A stretch of DNA of 58,502 nucleotides from Clostridium sp. LS (lineage in GTDB: Bacteria; Bacillota; Clostridia; Clostridiales; Clostridiaceae). Shown piece by piece: positions 26,917 through 35,665 of this stretch. The translations under genes and the position numbers were made by a program. Position 1 is the first letter of the stretch, and each line of letters opens with the position of its first letter. Under the pieces are notes generated by a model. It made no database searches. It worked only from the letters and a program-made list of their open reading frames with translations, and had not been told where the DNA came from. The DNA lies in the NCBI RefSeq assembly GCF_002760435.1, contig NZ_AUUU01000100.1:1-58502 (forward strand), in the 5' to 3' direction.

Positions 26917-27375
26917 ATGCAAGTAAATTTAACGCAAAAAGAAAGAATGTTACTAGAAGACCAAAAAAGTCATGAACAAATCTGTATACAAAAATATTCA
27001 AATTATGCTAATCAGGCACAGGATACACAATTAAAAGAAATTTGTAAGAATAATGGGCAAATTGAAAAACAACATCTTGATACGATTAATCAATTGCTAA
27101 ATGGTAATGTTCCGCAGATGAAACAACAAAATCAAAGTTCTGGACAGAATATGAATAACTCTCAATCAGTTACGAGTAATTTATCTGATAAAGAAATATG
27201 TTCAGATTTATTAATGACAGAAAAATATGTATCAGGAGCTTATGATACTGCTATTTTTGAATTTAAAGATACTGAAGTACGTGATGTATTAAATCATATA
27301 CAAAAAGAAGAACAAAAACATGGCGAAGCTATATTTAAATATATGGAAAGTAAGGGCATGTATAATGTTCAATAA
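26917..27375 (+). CDS. CotF-family spore coat protein
   Basis: 152 residues: an N-terminal helical pair (LEDQKSHEQICIQKYSNYA), a Gln/Asn/Ser-rich linker (about 68-88), then the CotF domain with ICSDLLMTEKYVSGAYDTAI and HIQKEEQKHGEAIFKYM. Ferritin-like two-helix packing is typical. It goes to the spore coat of the mother cell. The start follows TTGGAGGTG. Confidence 0.88.
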   Translation: MQVNLTQKERMLLEDQKSHEQICIQKYSNYANQAQDTQLKEICKNNGQIEKQHLDTINQLLNGNVPQMKQQNQSSGQNMNNSQSVTSNLSDKEICSDLLMTEKYVSGAYDTAIFEFKDTEVRDVLNHIQKEEQKHGEAIFKYMESKGMYNVQ

Positions 27376-27401
27376 TATTTATTTAGAATTCTTAAGAACT
27401 T

Positions 27402-27431
27402 AAGAATATAAGAATATAAGAATATAAGAAT
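27402..27431. repeat. Short tandem repeat (AAGAATAT)n
   Basis: Three exact AAGAATAT units and a fourth partial one follow each other just after cotF. Slippage can change the copy number; no function is seen. Confidence 0.9.
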
Positions 27432-27469
27432 TTGCTTCTAAAATGCTGAATAAGAGGTTAAATTTTTAA

Positions 27470-27508
27470 AAGGATGCAATCATTAATGGATGCATCCCTT
27501 AATTTATT
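27470..27508 (-). terminator. Terminator of the multicopper oxidase gene
   Basis: AAGGATGCA and TGCATCCCTT form the stem; on the minus strand it is followed by a T-rich stretch. Confidence 0.65.
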
Positions 27509-27533
27509 TAGTATAATCATTTCAGTGAGAAAT

Positions 27534-28445
27534 TTATGTTTCATTGGAGTTATTTGATTTATAAACTAAAGTAGTAAACATACCGCCTGTACCTTTAGTA
27601 AAATTGTTGGAAATATGATGTGAAATATGGCAATGGAAAGGCCAAACGCCGGGATTATCTGCTTTAAATATCACGTCCCATGTCTCACCACTGGCTACTA
27701 AAATGGTATTTTTTAAAATCATATTATTTTTATCAAGTGGATTTCCATCAGCTTTTTCAACTTTAAATTGATGGCCATGAATGTGCATAGGATGATGATT
27801 GATTTGAATTGCTCCAAGTCTTAAACGGACTATATCACCATAATTAATAGGCATAGGTGTAGTAGCTGGAAAGCTCTTTCCGTTGATAGTAAACATATTA
27901 AAATCGTTAGTGAATGGATCGAGTTTATAAACACCAGGCTTTACTTCTTCTTCCTTTTTTAATCCAACAAGATGCCATTCTTGCATTAAAAGTAAATAGT
28001 CCTTATTAACTTTTGTTTTATTAGGGTTTAAAATAACAAAACCTCCAAGTAGGCCCATCATATCTTCTTTAGCAACATTAACGTGTGCGTGATACATATG
28101 GGTACCAGGCGGATTAATTATTTTAAATCTATAGTCAAAATAATCACTGGGTCTAATTTCTGGAGAAGGTTCTACTGCAGGAACACCATCCATGTCATTT
28201 GGTACATCAAGTCCATGCCAATGAATACTTGTAGATTCAGGTAAGTTATTAAAAACTCTTATGTTTACAAAATCACCAGGGCATACTTGAATGGTAGGTC
28301 CAGGTATGCTACCGTTGTATCCCCATCCTTTGATAAACACACCAGGCAATATTTCTTGCTCTACTTCTTCAGCAAATAACTCAAAATATTTTATGCCCTT
28401 AGACATTTTAAACTTAAGTGTTTGAATATCGGGTGTAATAACCAT
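27534..28445 (-). CDS. Two-domain multicopper oxidase
   Basis: 303 residues, two cupredoxin domains and no signal peptide. All four copper motifs are present: STSIHWHGLD (about 92), MYHAHVN (about 137), HHPMHIHGHQF (about 237) and FHCHISHHISNNF (about 290). The last contains the type-1 Cys with Phe at the axial position, which usually means a high redox potential. An O2-using oxidase in an anaerobe is odd. Location beside SASP and CotF genes suggests a spore-coat laccase like CotA, or copper/oxygen defence. Confidence 0.85.
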   Translation of the reverse strand: MVITPDIQTLKFKMSKGIKYFELFAEEVEQEILPGVFIKGWGYNGSIPGPTIQVCPGDFVNIRVFNNLPESTSIHWHGLDVPNDMDGVPAVEPSPEIRPSDYFDYRFKIINPPGTHMYHAHVNVAKEDMMGLLGGFVILNPNKTKVNKDYLLLMQEWHLVGLKKEEEVKPGVYKLDPFTNDFNMFTINGKSFPATTPMPINYGDIVRLRLGAIQINHHPMHIHGHQFKVEKADGNPLDKNNMILKNTILVASGETWDVIFKADNPGVWPFHCHISHHISNNFTKGTGGMFTTLVYKSNNSNET

Positions 28446-28717
28446 AGGGAAAACCTCTTTATTTTTATATTATACAAGCAATATAACTTCGTAATATAAG
28501 CTGTAAAACCTCGTCTGGTTCTTGTAAATATTCTTTTATATGTTAAAAGTTATTGTTATTTTACTTATACATTTTAAAATATGAGTTGAAATAAGTAACT
28601 GTTACAAAATATTAGTAAAATATAAAAAACTATCGTGAGTATTATAATGCCTGAGTTTAATATTTATTTTGATATACAATAGTGAAATAAATCATATATA
28701 GTTATATAAATAATTTA

Positions 28718-29305
28718 ATGAAGGGATTCTTGAAAAATATTATGGATGAATTTCAAAATCAAATTACAGATATTAATATGCATTTATTAGACTTTCTTGA
28801 TTCAATAGGAAAAATATTTTGTAGCACAGAAGAAGGAGAAGTATATATTAGACATTTTTATGATGAACACATTAAGCACGCATGTGAAGTAGAAAGTGAT
28901 ACATCAAAAAGTTTATCAGTTATATTAGGATATATATATTGCAGTATTTTGTATACTAAGGAAAGCTTGTTTAATTTATTGCCGGACATATGTTTAAATT
29001 CTGAGGAGAATGAATGGGGAATAAGAGTAGCAGAATCCAGCAAATCTAACTACCCTAATCTTAGTTTAAAATACGTTGTTAAAAAAATCAGAAATTCTTT
29101 TGCGTGCAGAAGCTTTAAAATTAATATTCATGAGAATATAACTAGAGATAAAGTTTTTAAGAATATTAAGATGGTTTTTTATGATATTAATCCTAATGAT
29201 AGAAGTGATATGTTTGAAATTGAATTAAGTATTGATGAACTGGTGGATTTTGTTAAAAAATTCAATTCTGAAATTTGTAAAAATTATGAAATTAGTAGGA
29301 GATAA
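28718..29305 (+). CDS. HEPN-like protein with altered RNase motif
   Basis: 195 residues, mostly helical at first, with IRNSFACRSFKINIHENI at about 128 and then a KMVFYDINPNDRSDMFEIEL strand region. This resembles HEPN nucleases of the kind ending 'RNSIAHG.F', but the catalytic His of RxxxxH is Cys here. It may therefore be inactive or only RNA-binding. No partner toxin or antitoxin gene adjoins. The start is uncertain (28718 ATG, 28730 TTG or 28742 ATG). The family assignment is my inference. Confidence 0.5.
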   Translation: MKGFLKNIMDEFQNQITDINMHLLDFLDSIGKIFCSTEEGEVYIRHFYDEHIKHACEVESDTSKSLSVILGYIYCSILYTKESLFNLLPDICLNSEENEWGIRVAESSKSNYPNLSLKYVVKKIRNSFACRSFKINIHENITRDKVFKNIKMVFYDINPNDRSDMFEIELSIDELVDFVKKFNSEICKNYEISRR

Positions 29306-29550
29306 TTGTCATAGATGCTAATGAGAATTAGAATAATATGGAGACCAACAATTAAATTAAGTTATAAATTTAATTTGAAATAAACAAAGTATTAGGCCAA
29401 ATAATGTAATAAATAAAATTCAATTAATTGAAAAATAGCTAGTGTGAAACAATTATAGTGATTTTACTAATTTTTTGAGGGATTATTATTTATAAGAATT
29501 GTAAATATAATATTGAAAAAATTTATATTAATAGGGGAGGTTTGAAGAAT

Positions 29551-29577
29551 ATGTTTTCTTTCCTGCATACACCATGA
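29551..29577 (+). other. Eight-codon minigene with strong ribosome site ahead of a terminator
   Basis: AGGGGAGGTTTGAAGAAT precedes ATG, which opens a reading of MFSFLHTP and stops with TGA. A strong terminator follows 26 bp later, so the unit would make a very short RNA. It could be a leader peptide, a small RNA, or the relic of a lost small sporulation gene. The remaining gap 29306-29816 has only these elements and a small GCCCC/GGGGC hairpin near 29694. Confidence 0.35.
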
Positions 29578-29602
29578 ATTATCCCCATCATGGTTATTAA
29601 AG

Positions 29603-29655
29603 GCTAGTAGAACATTTACATTTCATTGAAATTTTTGTTCTACTAGCTTTTTTTG
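29603..29655 (+). terminator. Strong terminator after the minigene
   Basis: GCTAGTAGAAC and GTTCTACTAGC form a perfect 11-bp stem followed by seven T. Confidence 0.9.
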
Positions 29656-29816
29656 ATATAATCAAATAAGAAAACTTATACTAACTTAGAAAAGCCCCAA
29701 TAAGGGGCGTAAAAATGTATAATAGAATAGATTATCATGAAGACTTTTTTAGTAAAAATAAATATTCATAATAATGTACTATTTATAGAAAGTAACTAAT
29801 AGTTTGTATCATATCA

Positions 29817-30170
29817 TTAACCTTTTGGCTTAAATACCATTGCAGAAATAAAGCCAAAGACTATTGCAGCAGAAACTCCTGTGCTTACTGTCTTTAAAAC
29901 ACCGGTAAAGATACCTATAAATCCTGTGTCCTGAGCATCGGTTAGAGCTGCAGTAACGAGAGTATTTCCAAAGCTGCTTATTGGTACAAATGCACCTGCA
30001 CCTGCAAATTTTACTAAAGGATCATATAGGCCTAATCCACCAAGTATTGCACCAATTACAACCAGTGTGCAAGTTGTGTGTGCAGGCGTAACCTTTAAAG
30101 TATCTGTTATAAGCTGGCCAATAACACAAATCAAACCACCTATGATAAATGAAAAAATTAATTTTTCCAT
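29817..30170 (-). CDS. spoVAE: SpoVAE-type stage V sporulation membrane protein
   Basis: 117 residues, about four membrane segments, with GGLICVIGQLITDTLKVTPA and the GAGAFVPISSFGNTLV motif. SpoVA proteins form the dipicolinic acid channel of the spore inner membrane. It is the last gene of the DUF1657-DUF421-spoVAC-spoVAD-spoVAE operon and starts after GAAGGTGG. Confidence 0.9.
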   Translation of the reverse strand: MEKLIFSFIIGGLICVIGQLITDTLKVTPAHTTCTLVVIGAILGGLGLYDPLVKFAGAGAFVPISSFGNTLVTAALTDAQDTGFIGIFTGVLKTVSTGVSAAIVFGFISAMVFKPKG

Positions 30171-30191
30171 AATTTTATTCCACCTTCTTTT

Positions 30192-31193
30192 TTACATTTC
30201 TATAGAAACAGCATGAGCAATGCAAGGTATGCTTTCTTTTTGTTGAAAGGATATAGGAGACATCAATGCACCTGTTGCAACAACTAATATTTTCTTTAAT
30301 TCCCCTCTTCGCATACGATTGAGCAAATGTCCATATGTTACACTAGCGGAACAGCCACAGCCACTGCCGCCAGAGAATGCTGGCTGATCATCTTTATAAA
30401 TTAAAAGTCCACAATCTGTAAATATATCTCTTGGCATGTTTACTCTATGTTTTTCAAATAAAGCATTAGCAAGCTCGTGACCCACTTTTCCTAAATCACC
30501 AGTAGCGATAAGATCATAATGAGTTGCATCAATGTTTAAATCTCTAAAATGAGCTTCAATGGTATCTACAGCAGCTGGTGCCATAGCGGCTCCAACATTA
30601 TAAGGATCTGAAACTCCCATGTCTACTACTCTTCCTATAGTAGCAGAAGTTACTTTAGGTCCATTTCCGCTTTGTGCAAGAACAGCAGCTCCAGCTCCAG
30701 TTACAGTCCATTGTGCAGTAGGAGGTCTTTGCACTCCGTAATCAGTAGGATATCTAAAGGTTTTTTCAGCAGCCGCATTATGACTGCAGGCAGCTGCTAG
30801 AACATATTTCGCAGCTTTACTGTCGATTAATTGAGCTGCTAAGGATAAGCCTTCCATAGAACTAGAGCAAGCACCAAATATTCCTAAATACGGCATTCCT
30901 AAAGTTCTTGCTGCAAAGCTACTTGAAATGATTTGATTCATTAAGTCCCCACTAAAGAAAAAATTAATATCCTCTTTTTGAATATTTGATTTTTGCATAG
31001 CCCTTTCACAAGCATGCTCAAGTAAGGTTTTTTCTGCTTTTTCATAACTATCTTGCCCTAGCCATAAATCTTCATGAATTATATCAAAGTCATTTACTAA
31101 AGCGCCATTGCCTTCAAAAGGACCGCCAACGGCAGCTGAAGCTATTATTGTAGGCTTAGAATTAAAAATCCAGGATTGATGTCCTTTAAGCAT
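30192..31193 (-). CDS. spoVAD: SpoVAD, dipicolinate-binding stage V sporulation protein
   Basis: 333 residues with a thiolase-like fold (SFAARTLGMPYLGIFGACSS, and GGSGCGCSASVTYG late). SpoVAD binds dipicolinic acid in the spore. Its ATG directly follows the stop of spoVAC. The SpoVAD family is recognisable throughout, with no gaps. Confidence 0.93.
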   Translation of the reverse strand: MLKGHQSWIFNSKPTIIASAAVGGPFEGNGALVNDFDIIHEDLWLGQDSYEKAEKTLLEHACERAMQKSNIQKEDINFFFSGDLMNQIISSSFAARTLGMPYLGIFGACSSSMEGLSLAAQLIDSKAAKYVLAAACSHNAAAEKTFRYPTDYGVQRPPTAQWTVTGAGAAVLAQSGNGPKVTSATIGRVVDMGVSDPYNVGAAMAPAAVDTIEAHFRDLNIDATHYDLIATGDLGKVGHELANALFEKHRVNMPRDIFTDCGLLIYKDDQPAFSGGSGCGCSASVTYGHLLNRMRRGELKKILVVATGALMSPISFQQKESIPCIAHAVSIEM

Positions 31194-31673
31194 TTACATC
31201 GCCCCCAACCATGTTATCGTCATTTTTATGGTAGCAACTACAACAGCAGCAAAAACTCCATAAACAATAATTGCACCAGCAAGTTGAAACATGTTTCCAG
31301 CTACTCCAAGCACAAAACCTTCACTTTTGTGTTCAATTGAAGCAGAAGCTATAGAATTAGCAAATCCTGTAATAGGAACAGCAGTGCCAGATCCAGCCCA
31401 CTGACTTAAGTGATCATAAACTCCAAGTCCAGTAAATAAAACTGCAAAAAAGATTAAAACTAAGGAAGTAGGACCTACTGAGGTTTTTTCATCAAAATTA
31501 TAATAGTTAATAAAAAACCATTGTAATAGCTGACCAATCGAACATATTGCTCCGCCTACGAGAAAAGCTCTAATACAATTTTTAAATATTGGTCTCTTAG
31601 GTTCAATATTACTTACTAAAGCATCATATTGCTGCTGAGCTGTGGTCATTTTTTTCTTTTTCATATTTGACAT
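31194..31673 (-). CDS. spoVAC: SpoVAC, stage V sporulation membrane protein
   Basis: 159 residues, four to five hydrophobic segments, with AFLVGGAICSIGQLLQW and GSGTAVPITGFANSIASASI, the same repeat-like motif as SpoVAE. SpoVAC is a mechanosensitive component of the dipicolinate channel. It abuts spoVAD with no gap and follows the DUF421 gene by 11 bp. Confidence 0.93.
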   Translation of the reverse strand: MSNMKKKKMTTAQQQYDALVSNIEPKRPIFKNCIRAFLVGGAICSIGQLLQWFFINYYNFDEKTSVGPTSLVLIFFAVLFTGLGVYDHLSQWAGSGTAVPITGFANSIASASIEHKSEGFVLGVAGNMFQLAGAIIVYGVFAAVVVATIKMTITWLGAM

Positions 31674-31684
31674 TTTTTCACCCT

Positions 31685-32545
31685 CTAACGTAATAAATAT
31701 GGTTCTAATTTTTTCATGATTTTTTCTAACTTTTCAGCATTTTGTGAATACATAGTTTTTGCAGCTTCATTGTCACTATCTAAAGAAAATGACACAAGAT
31801 CAGCTTGGGTTTTTTTTATACTTACATATAACATTTCTTTGACTTCTGTTTTGGGAACTTGTATTAAATCATCAAAAAGATCAATATATAGGTCTCCAGA
31901 AGAATCTACTTGACCAAGAAAAACATTTTCAAGTGAGACGCCTTTGATTTCTAATTGGGTTGTAAGCCATCCTTGATTTAATCCAGCATTAGTAAGTCCT
32001 TCATTTAATATATTTCCATCTAAAATAACTGTTTGTGGTTCGGTCTTTGATCCAACCTGCTTTCCTAAATCAGAAGCGGTAACAGGTTTCTTATCAGCCT
32101 TTAAGCTTACATTTATATCACCTGTAGTCTCCATTACAGCAAATTCGACATCAGCTAAATTAAATGCTTTTTTAGAACGTAGTTCCTGCAAAAATTCTTG
32201 TCCTGTAATTCTTTCTTTAGATAAGTTATCTTCCATTACCTTGCCGTTTTTAATCAGGACTCTTTCTTTACCATGTAACACATTATATACCCACTTACTT
32301 CTCATGGAAGCATAATCTAATATAATAGGCATCAAAGCCCAGACTGCCAGTGTAGTTAATCCAAAATAAATATTATTAATAAGATTTAAAGAAATTAAAG
32401 TAATAATAATAGCAATGACAGCATAAGAAATTAAGTCGAAAGGAGTTGCTCTAGTGAGGGTCTTTTTCTTCATATATTTTGATACAACTAATGCTAAAAA
32501 AAACAAAATTACTGAATTAAATAATATTATTAACCAAGTATTCAT
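31685..32545 (-). CDS. DUF421 (YetF-like) membrane protein of the SpoVA operon
   Basis: 286 residues. The ATG at 32545 is chosen over an upstream GTG because GTGAGGTGGAAT gives good spacing. N-terminal hydrophobic helices (about 1-85) precede a DUF421 domain with LRSKKAFNLADVEFAVMETT and a DILYIDLF-like end. The C-terminus has an added helical tail resembling DUF1657 (AAKTMYSQNAEKLEKIMKKL). It is co-transcribed with DUF1657 and SpoVA genes, a combination known from mobile spoVA operons that raise spore heat resistance. Confidence 0.88.
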   Translation of the reverse strand: MNTWLIILFNSVILFFLALVVSKYMKKKTLTRATPFDLISYAVIAIIITLISLNLINNIYFGLTTLAVWALMPIILDYASMRSKWVYNVLHGKERVLIKNGKVMEDNLSKERITGQEFLQELRSKKAFNLADVEFAVMETTGDINVSLKADKKPVTASDLGKQVGSKTEPQTVILDGNILNEGLTNAGLNQGWLTTQLEIKGVSLENVFLGQVDSSGDLYIDLFDDLIQVPKTEVKEMLYVSIKKTQADLVSFSLDSDNEAAKTMYSQNAEKLEKIMKKLEPYLLR

Positions 32546-32557
32546 ATTCCACCTCAC

Positions 32558-32764
32558 TTAATTGCCTTTATATTGTGGTTCCTCAAACTCCATAGTTCCT
32601 ACTCTCTTCTCCAAATCTACTTTAATTTTACTTATTTCTTCAAATGCTGTATTAAACGCATCCCTAGCTTCTTTATCACATTCTTGTAAGGAATACATTC
32701 TTAAAGTAGCCTCAGCTCCTTTTAAAGTAGCTAATGTTTGTTTTACTTTTGATATCGCTGTCAT
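32558..32764 (-). CDS. DUF1657 small protein heading the SpoVA operon
   Basis: 68 residues, two helices, with LATLKGAEATLRMYSLQECD and the conserved end EEPQYKGN. DUF1657 genes nearly always accompany DUF421 and SpoVA genes; function is unknown. Starts after GGAGACTTTTAT. A second copy (33101) faces away across a 336-bp region in which I see no gene, only the two divergent promoters' likely location. Confidence 0.88.
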   Translation of the reverse strand: MTAISKVKQTLATLKGAEATLRMYSLQECDKEARDAFNTAFEEISKIKVDLEKRVGTMEFEEPQYKGN

Positions 32765-33100
32765 ATAAAAGTCTCCTTTAATATTTATTAAAATTTTACT
32801 AAATTACTTTATCCAATAAGTTCGATTTTAATTCGTTTTTTGCCCAATGATTATGAAATTTTTAAAGTATGAAAGAACTACACAGTTTAGAAATTAACAA
32901 ATGTATGGTAGAGAAATTAATGAAAAATCTTTAAAAAGAGTTTAACAAATCAAGTTAAATAAAGTATTTAGAAGTAAATTCGTATATTATAAAAAAATGA
33001 GAGTGTTGGGAATAATTTTGATATAAATAAATTGAATATTTAGATTCATTATGAACAAAATATAGTGGTCAATTAAAAAAATATAAAGGAGGAATTTTGT

Positions 33101-33304
33101 ATGCCAACAGGAACAAAACTAGAAACGGCGCTAGCTAGTGCTAAAGGATTAGCAGCAGATATGAAGACATTTTCTTTAGATACAGATAATGAAGAGGCAA
33201 AACAAATGTTTAATCAACTTTCTTGTACAATGGAGAATGTAGCACAAACACTACAATCAAGATTTGATTTTGTAAAACAAGAAGAACCACAATATAATAA
33301 ATAA
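33101..33304 (+). CDS. DUF1657 small protein, second copy
   Basis: 67 residues with LASAKGLAADMKTFSLDTDN and the same end EEPQYNK. It is divergent from the SpoVA operon and has a strong ribosome site AAAGGAGGAA. The two copies differ in much of their sequence, so the duplication is not recent. It ends at a bidirectional terminator. Confidence 0.88.
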   Translation: MPTGTKLETALASAKGLAADMKTFSLDTDNEEAKQMFNQLSCTMENVAQTLQSRFDFVKQEEPQYNK

Positions 33305-33450
33305 TTTATTAATACACTTTGATATTTATTTAAGTTTATATTAAATAGATATTAGAGTGTATTATTGTATACATATACATAATTTAAGAAATAGATATTT
33401 GATTGAGAATTTATAACTTGTTATCCTAAATGTAAACATATATAAGAAAC

Positions 33451-33481
33451 AAAAAAGTTAAAAGAGTTCTTTAACTTTTTG
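33451..33481. terminator. Bidirectional terminator between DUF1657 and DUF4363 genes
   Basis: AAAAAGTTAAA and TTTAACTTTTT form a perfect 11-bp stem with a short loop, between two convergent genes. Confidence 0.8.
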
Positions 33482-33516
33482 ATCAATACTCCTTTAACTT
33501 TAGAATGCTTTAATAT

Positions 33517-33882
33517 TTATTTTCCTAGGTCATTCCAATGCTCATAAGCTTCATTTAAAGCAATAAGTGAACTAGATTTATCTCTTGCCATTATAGCTCC
33601 ACGAAGATGTGAGATGCATATATCAAATTGATTTATTTCATCTCTTTCAGAACTAAATTGGACTCGTTTGACTATTTTTTTCCAAGAGTTAGATAAGTTA
33701 TCTGTTTTAATATCAGCACTTTCCCAGTTTTCTGATTGTATATCATGTATAAGTAGTTGTATTGATTCTGAAATATTATCATCAATGCCGATAGGTTTCT
33801 TTAAAATATCGCCGCTAAGCATAATTAATATAAAGAAGACCAGTGATGCTATAGGTATAGATACGACTAAAAATTTTCTCAT
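33517..33882 (-). CDS. DUF4363 family membrane-anchored protein
   Basis: 121 residues from MRKFLVVSIP. The upstream in-frame ATG is rejected because GAGGAGGAAACTATT fits 33882. One N-terminal membrane helix (about 4-24) precedes a helical outer domain with ESADIKTDNLSNSWKKIVKR. DUF4363 proteins commonly follow DUF421 genes, as here (13-bp gap). Function is unknown. Confidence 0.8.
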   Translation of the reverse strand: MRKFLVVSIPIASLVFFILIMLSGDILKKPIGIDDNISESIQLLIHDIQSENWESADIKTDNLSNSWKKIVKRVQFSSERDEINQFDICISHLRGAIMARDKSSSLIALNEAYEHWNDLGK

Positions 33883-33895
33883 AATAGTTTCCTCC

Positions 33896-34624
33896 TCAAT
33901 AAGGACCTTTATAATCACCGATATCTGTTATTTTCATCATATGGTCGTTATATTTGTCAATATATAATGACCCTGAAGGTGTTAATGTTGCAAGAAATAC
34001 TTCTGAAATATCTTTAATTTCATGCATTTTTAGCTGTTCCGTAATCCATTTCTCAGTTTTATTAAGTTGTCTTAAATTTTCATGTATGAGAATTCCATCG
34101 TAAATAAGTTCTGTGCTTAGACCACTTGGTGCTTTGAGTATACTCATATCTTTTGGTGTTAAATTCTCGTACTCCGGTTTCTTTAATACCGATAACTGAC
34201 CATTTGGTTCGATTATTGCAAAATCTACCTGAGATAAATCAAAAACATCTTTAATTCTAAGTAGTCCCATTATATCAGCAGCTGTGTATTTCAGTTTCCT
34301 TAATGCACTTTCCATTATCTTACCATTCATAATAACAATCGTAGGTTCACCCTCTATATATTTTGCAGCATATCTCCATTTCTCGGTGATAATTTGCATT
34401 AAATATCCCAGTAAAAACCAAGTAAAAAGTCCAACAAAATGTGGCCACGCTCTACTAGATAAGTCTGTAGTAAGAGTTGCAGCAATAGACCCAATTGTTA
34501 TTCCAAGAGCATAATCAAAAAATGTCAATTGACTGATTTGCTGTTTTCCAAGTATCTTCGCAAAAATAAGTAAAGAAAAGAATGCAATGATAGCACGCAC
34601 AAAAACTACTAGTCCTTCATTCAA
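33896..34624 (-). CDS. DUF421 (YetF-like) membrane protein paired with DUF4363
   Basis: 242 residues from a TTG preceded by GGAGGTACATATAA. It has three membrane helices with GKQQISQLTFFDYALGITIG and the DUF421 domain with LRIKDVFDLSQVDFAIIEPN. It is closer to the free-standing copy at 17027 than to the operon copy at 31685 by length and layout. It forms a two-gene unit with DUF4363. Likely acts in the spore or cell membrane; the reaction is unknown. Confidence 0.88.
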   Translation of the reverse strand: MNEGLVVFVRAIIAFFSLLIFAKILGKQQISQLTFFDYALGITIGSIAATLTTDLSSRAWPHFVGLFTWFLLGYLMQIITEKWRYAAKYIEGEPTIVIMNGKIMESALRKLKYTAADIMGLLRIKDVFDLSQVDFAIIEPNGQLSVLKKPEYENLTPKDMSILKAPSGLSTELIYDGILIHENLRQLNKTEKWITEQLKMHEIKDISEVFLATLTPSGSLYIDKYNDHMMKITDIGDYKGPY

Positions 34625-34773
34625 TTATATGTACCTCCAATCTTAACAAGATAAATTTATTATTCTACCTGAATCGTATTTTATACTGTTAAATTAGAAC
34701 ATTTTAGGCATAAATCTAAATAGGCCTAGTAAAATATAAGTTAATTAATTAATTTTTAAGGAAAAATCTATTT

Positions 34774-35498
34774 ATGGAACAAAATAATAATTATTAATTA
34801 GTTAATAATCAACAACAGTAGTTAGAGGGGATAAGGCAAGCCATCCAAGGCGAAATAAATGATGGGCTATTTTATAATTACCTTATAAGCCAAGCATCTA
34901 CTGACGAAGAAAAAGTAATATTGAGTGCCATCAATGAAGAAGAGCTTAGACATAGTAAACAATTTGAAGGAATTTACAGAGATTTCACAGGGATGGGAAT
35001 TCAAACAGAGGGAGAAGAGAATTTTGAAATTCCAAATTCATATTCAGGTGGAATAAAAACTGCTTTATTTTATGAAGTGGAGATGTTGTAAAGTATAGAT
35101 CTATAAGAAGACTTCCAGAAGGCGTATATAAAGACGTATTATTTGATATAATTATAGACGAATTAATGAACACATCAATACTCAATTATTTATTAACATT
35201 AAATGTAAATGTGAAAAAACTATCCATGGATGAAAGTTTTATGGGGCGCTATACAACTGGATATAATACAAGTAATTTTATTTTAGATGATTGGGCGAAT
35301 TATATTATATCGTTGGTTAATCGTGTACAGTTAGAGTCTAAAGGAAATAGTAATTGGGAAAATTTATTTCGCAAATATATTATATTGGGTATACTTTTAG
35401 GACAAGGATTAAATCCTAAAGAAGCTGTTGAGCAAATTGAAGAGTGGAATAAAATAGAAGCTGATAATGCACGTAAGAACTTTGGATATTTATTTTAA
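34774..35498 (+). pseudogene. Decayed ferritin-like protein gene, sister of the one at 35666
   Basis: From ATG 34774 the frame shows TAA and TAG stops within 16 codons, then reads well through YNYLISQASTDEEKVILSAI and NEEELRHSKQFEGIYRDFT. A frameshift near 35088 moves it to the frame with YRSIRRLPEGVYKDVLFD and DDWANYIISLVNRVQLES, up to the TAA at 35496. Domain order matches the intact neighbour (ferritin-like pair of helices, then a DDW C-domain). At least two stops and one shift make it a pseudogene. Confidence 0.85.
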
Positions 35499-35548
35499 AT
35501 ACTCACATAATAATAAAGACTTCATGACTAAACTTATTATTTTATTTT

Positions 35549-35582
35549 GCCTTCTTACTTATAGGTAGGTAGGCTTTTTTAT
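35549..35582 (+). terminator. Terminator after the decayed ferritin-like gene
   Basis: GCCTTCTTAC pairs with GTAGGTAGGC (one mismatch) and a T-run follows. Confidence 0.7.
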
Positions 35583-35665
35583 TTTTGTTAATATAGGCGC
35601 TCATAAATTTGTATGTAAATAATAAAATAGAAGTAGAGTAATTATATTGAGGAGAAATAGTATTC

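Noticed and set aside
27402..27431. Tandem repeat as a phase-variation switch
   Set aside because: It lies downstream of cotF and far from any start or promoter, so slippage would not switch a gene in view.
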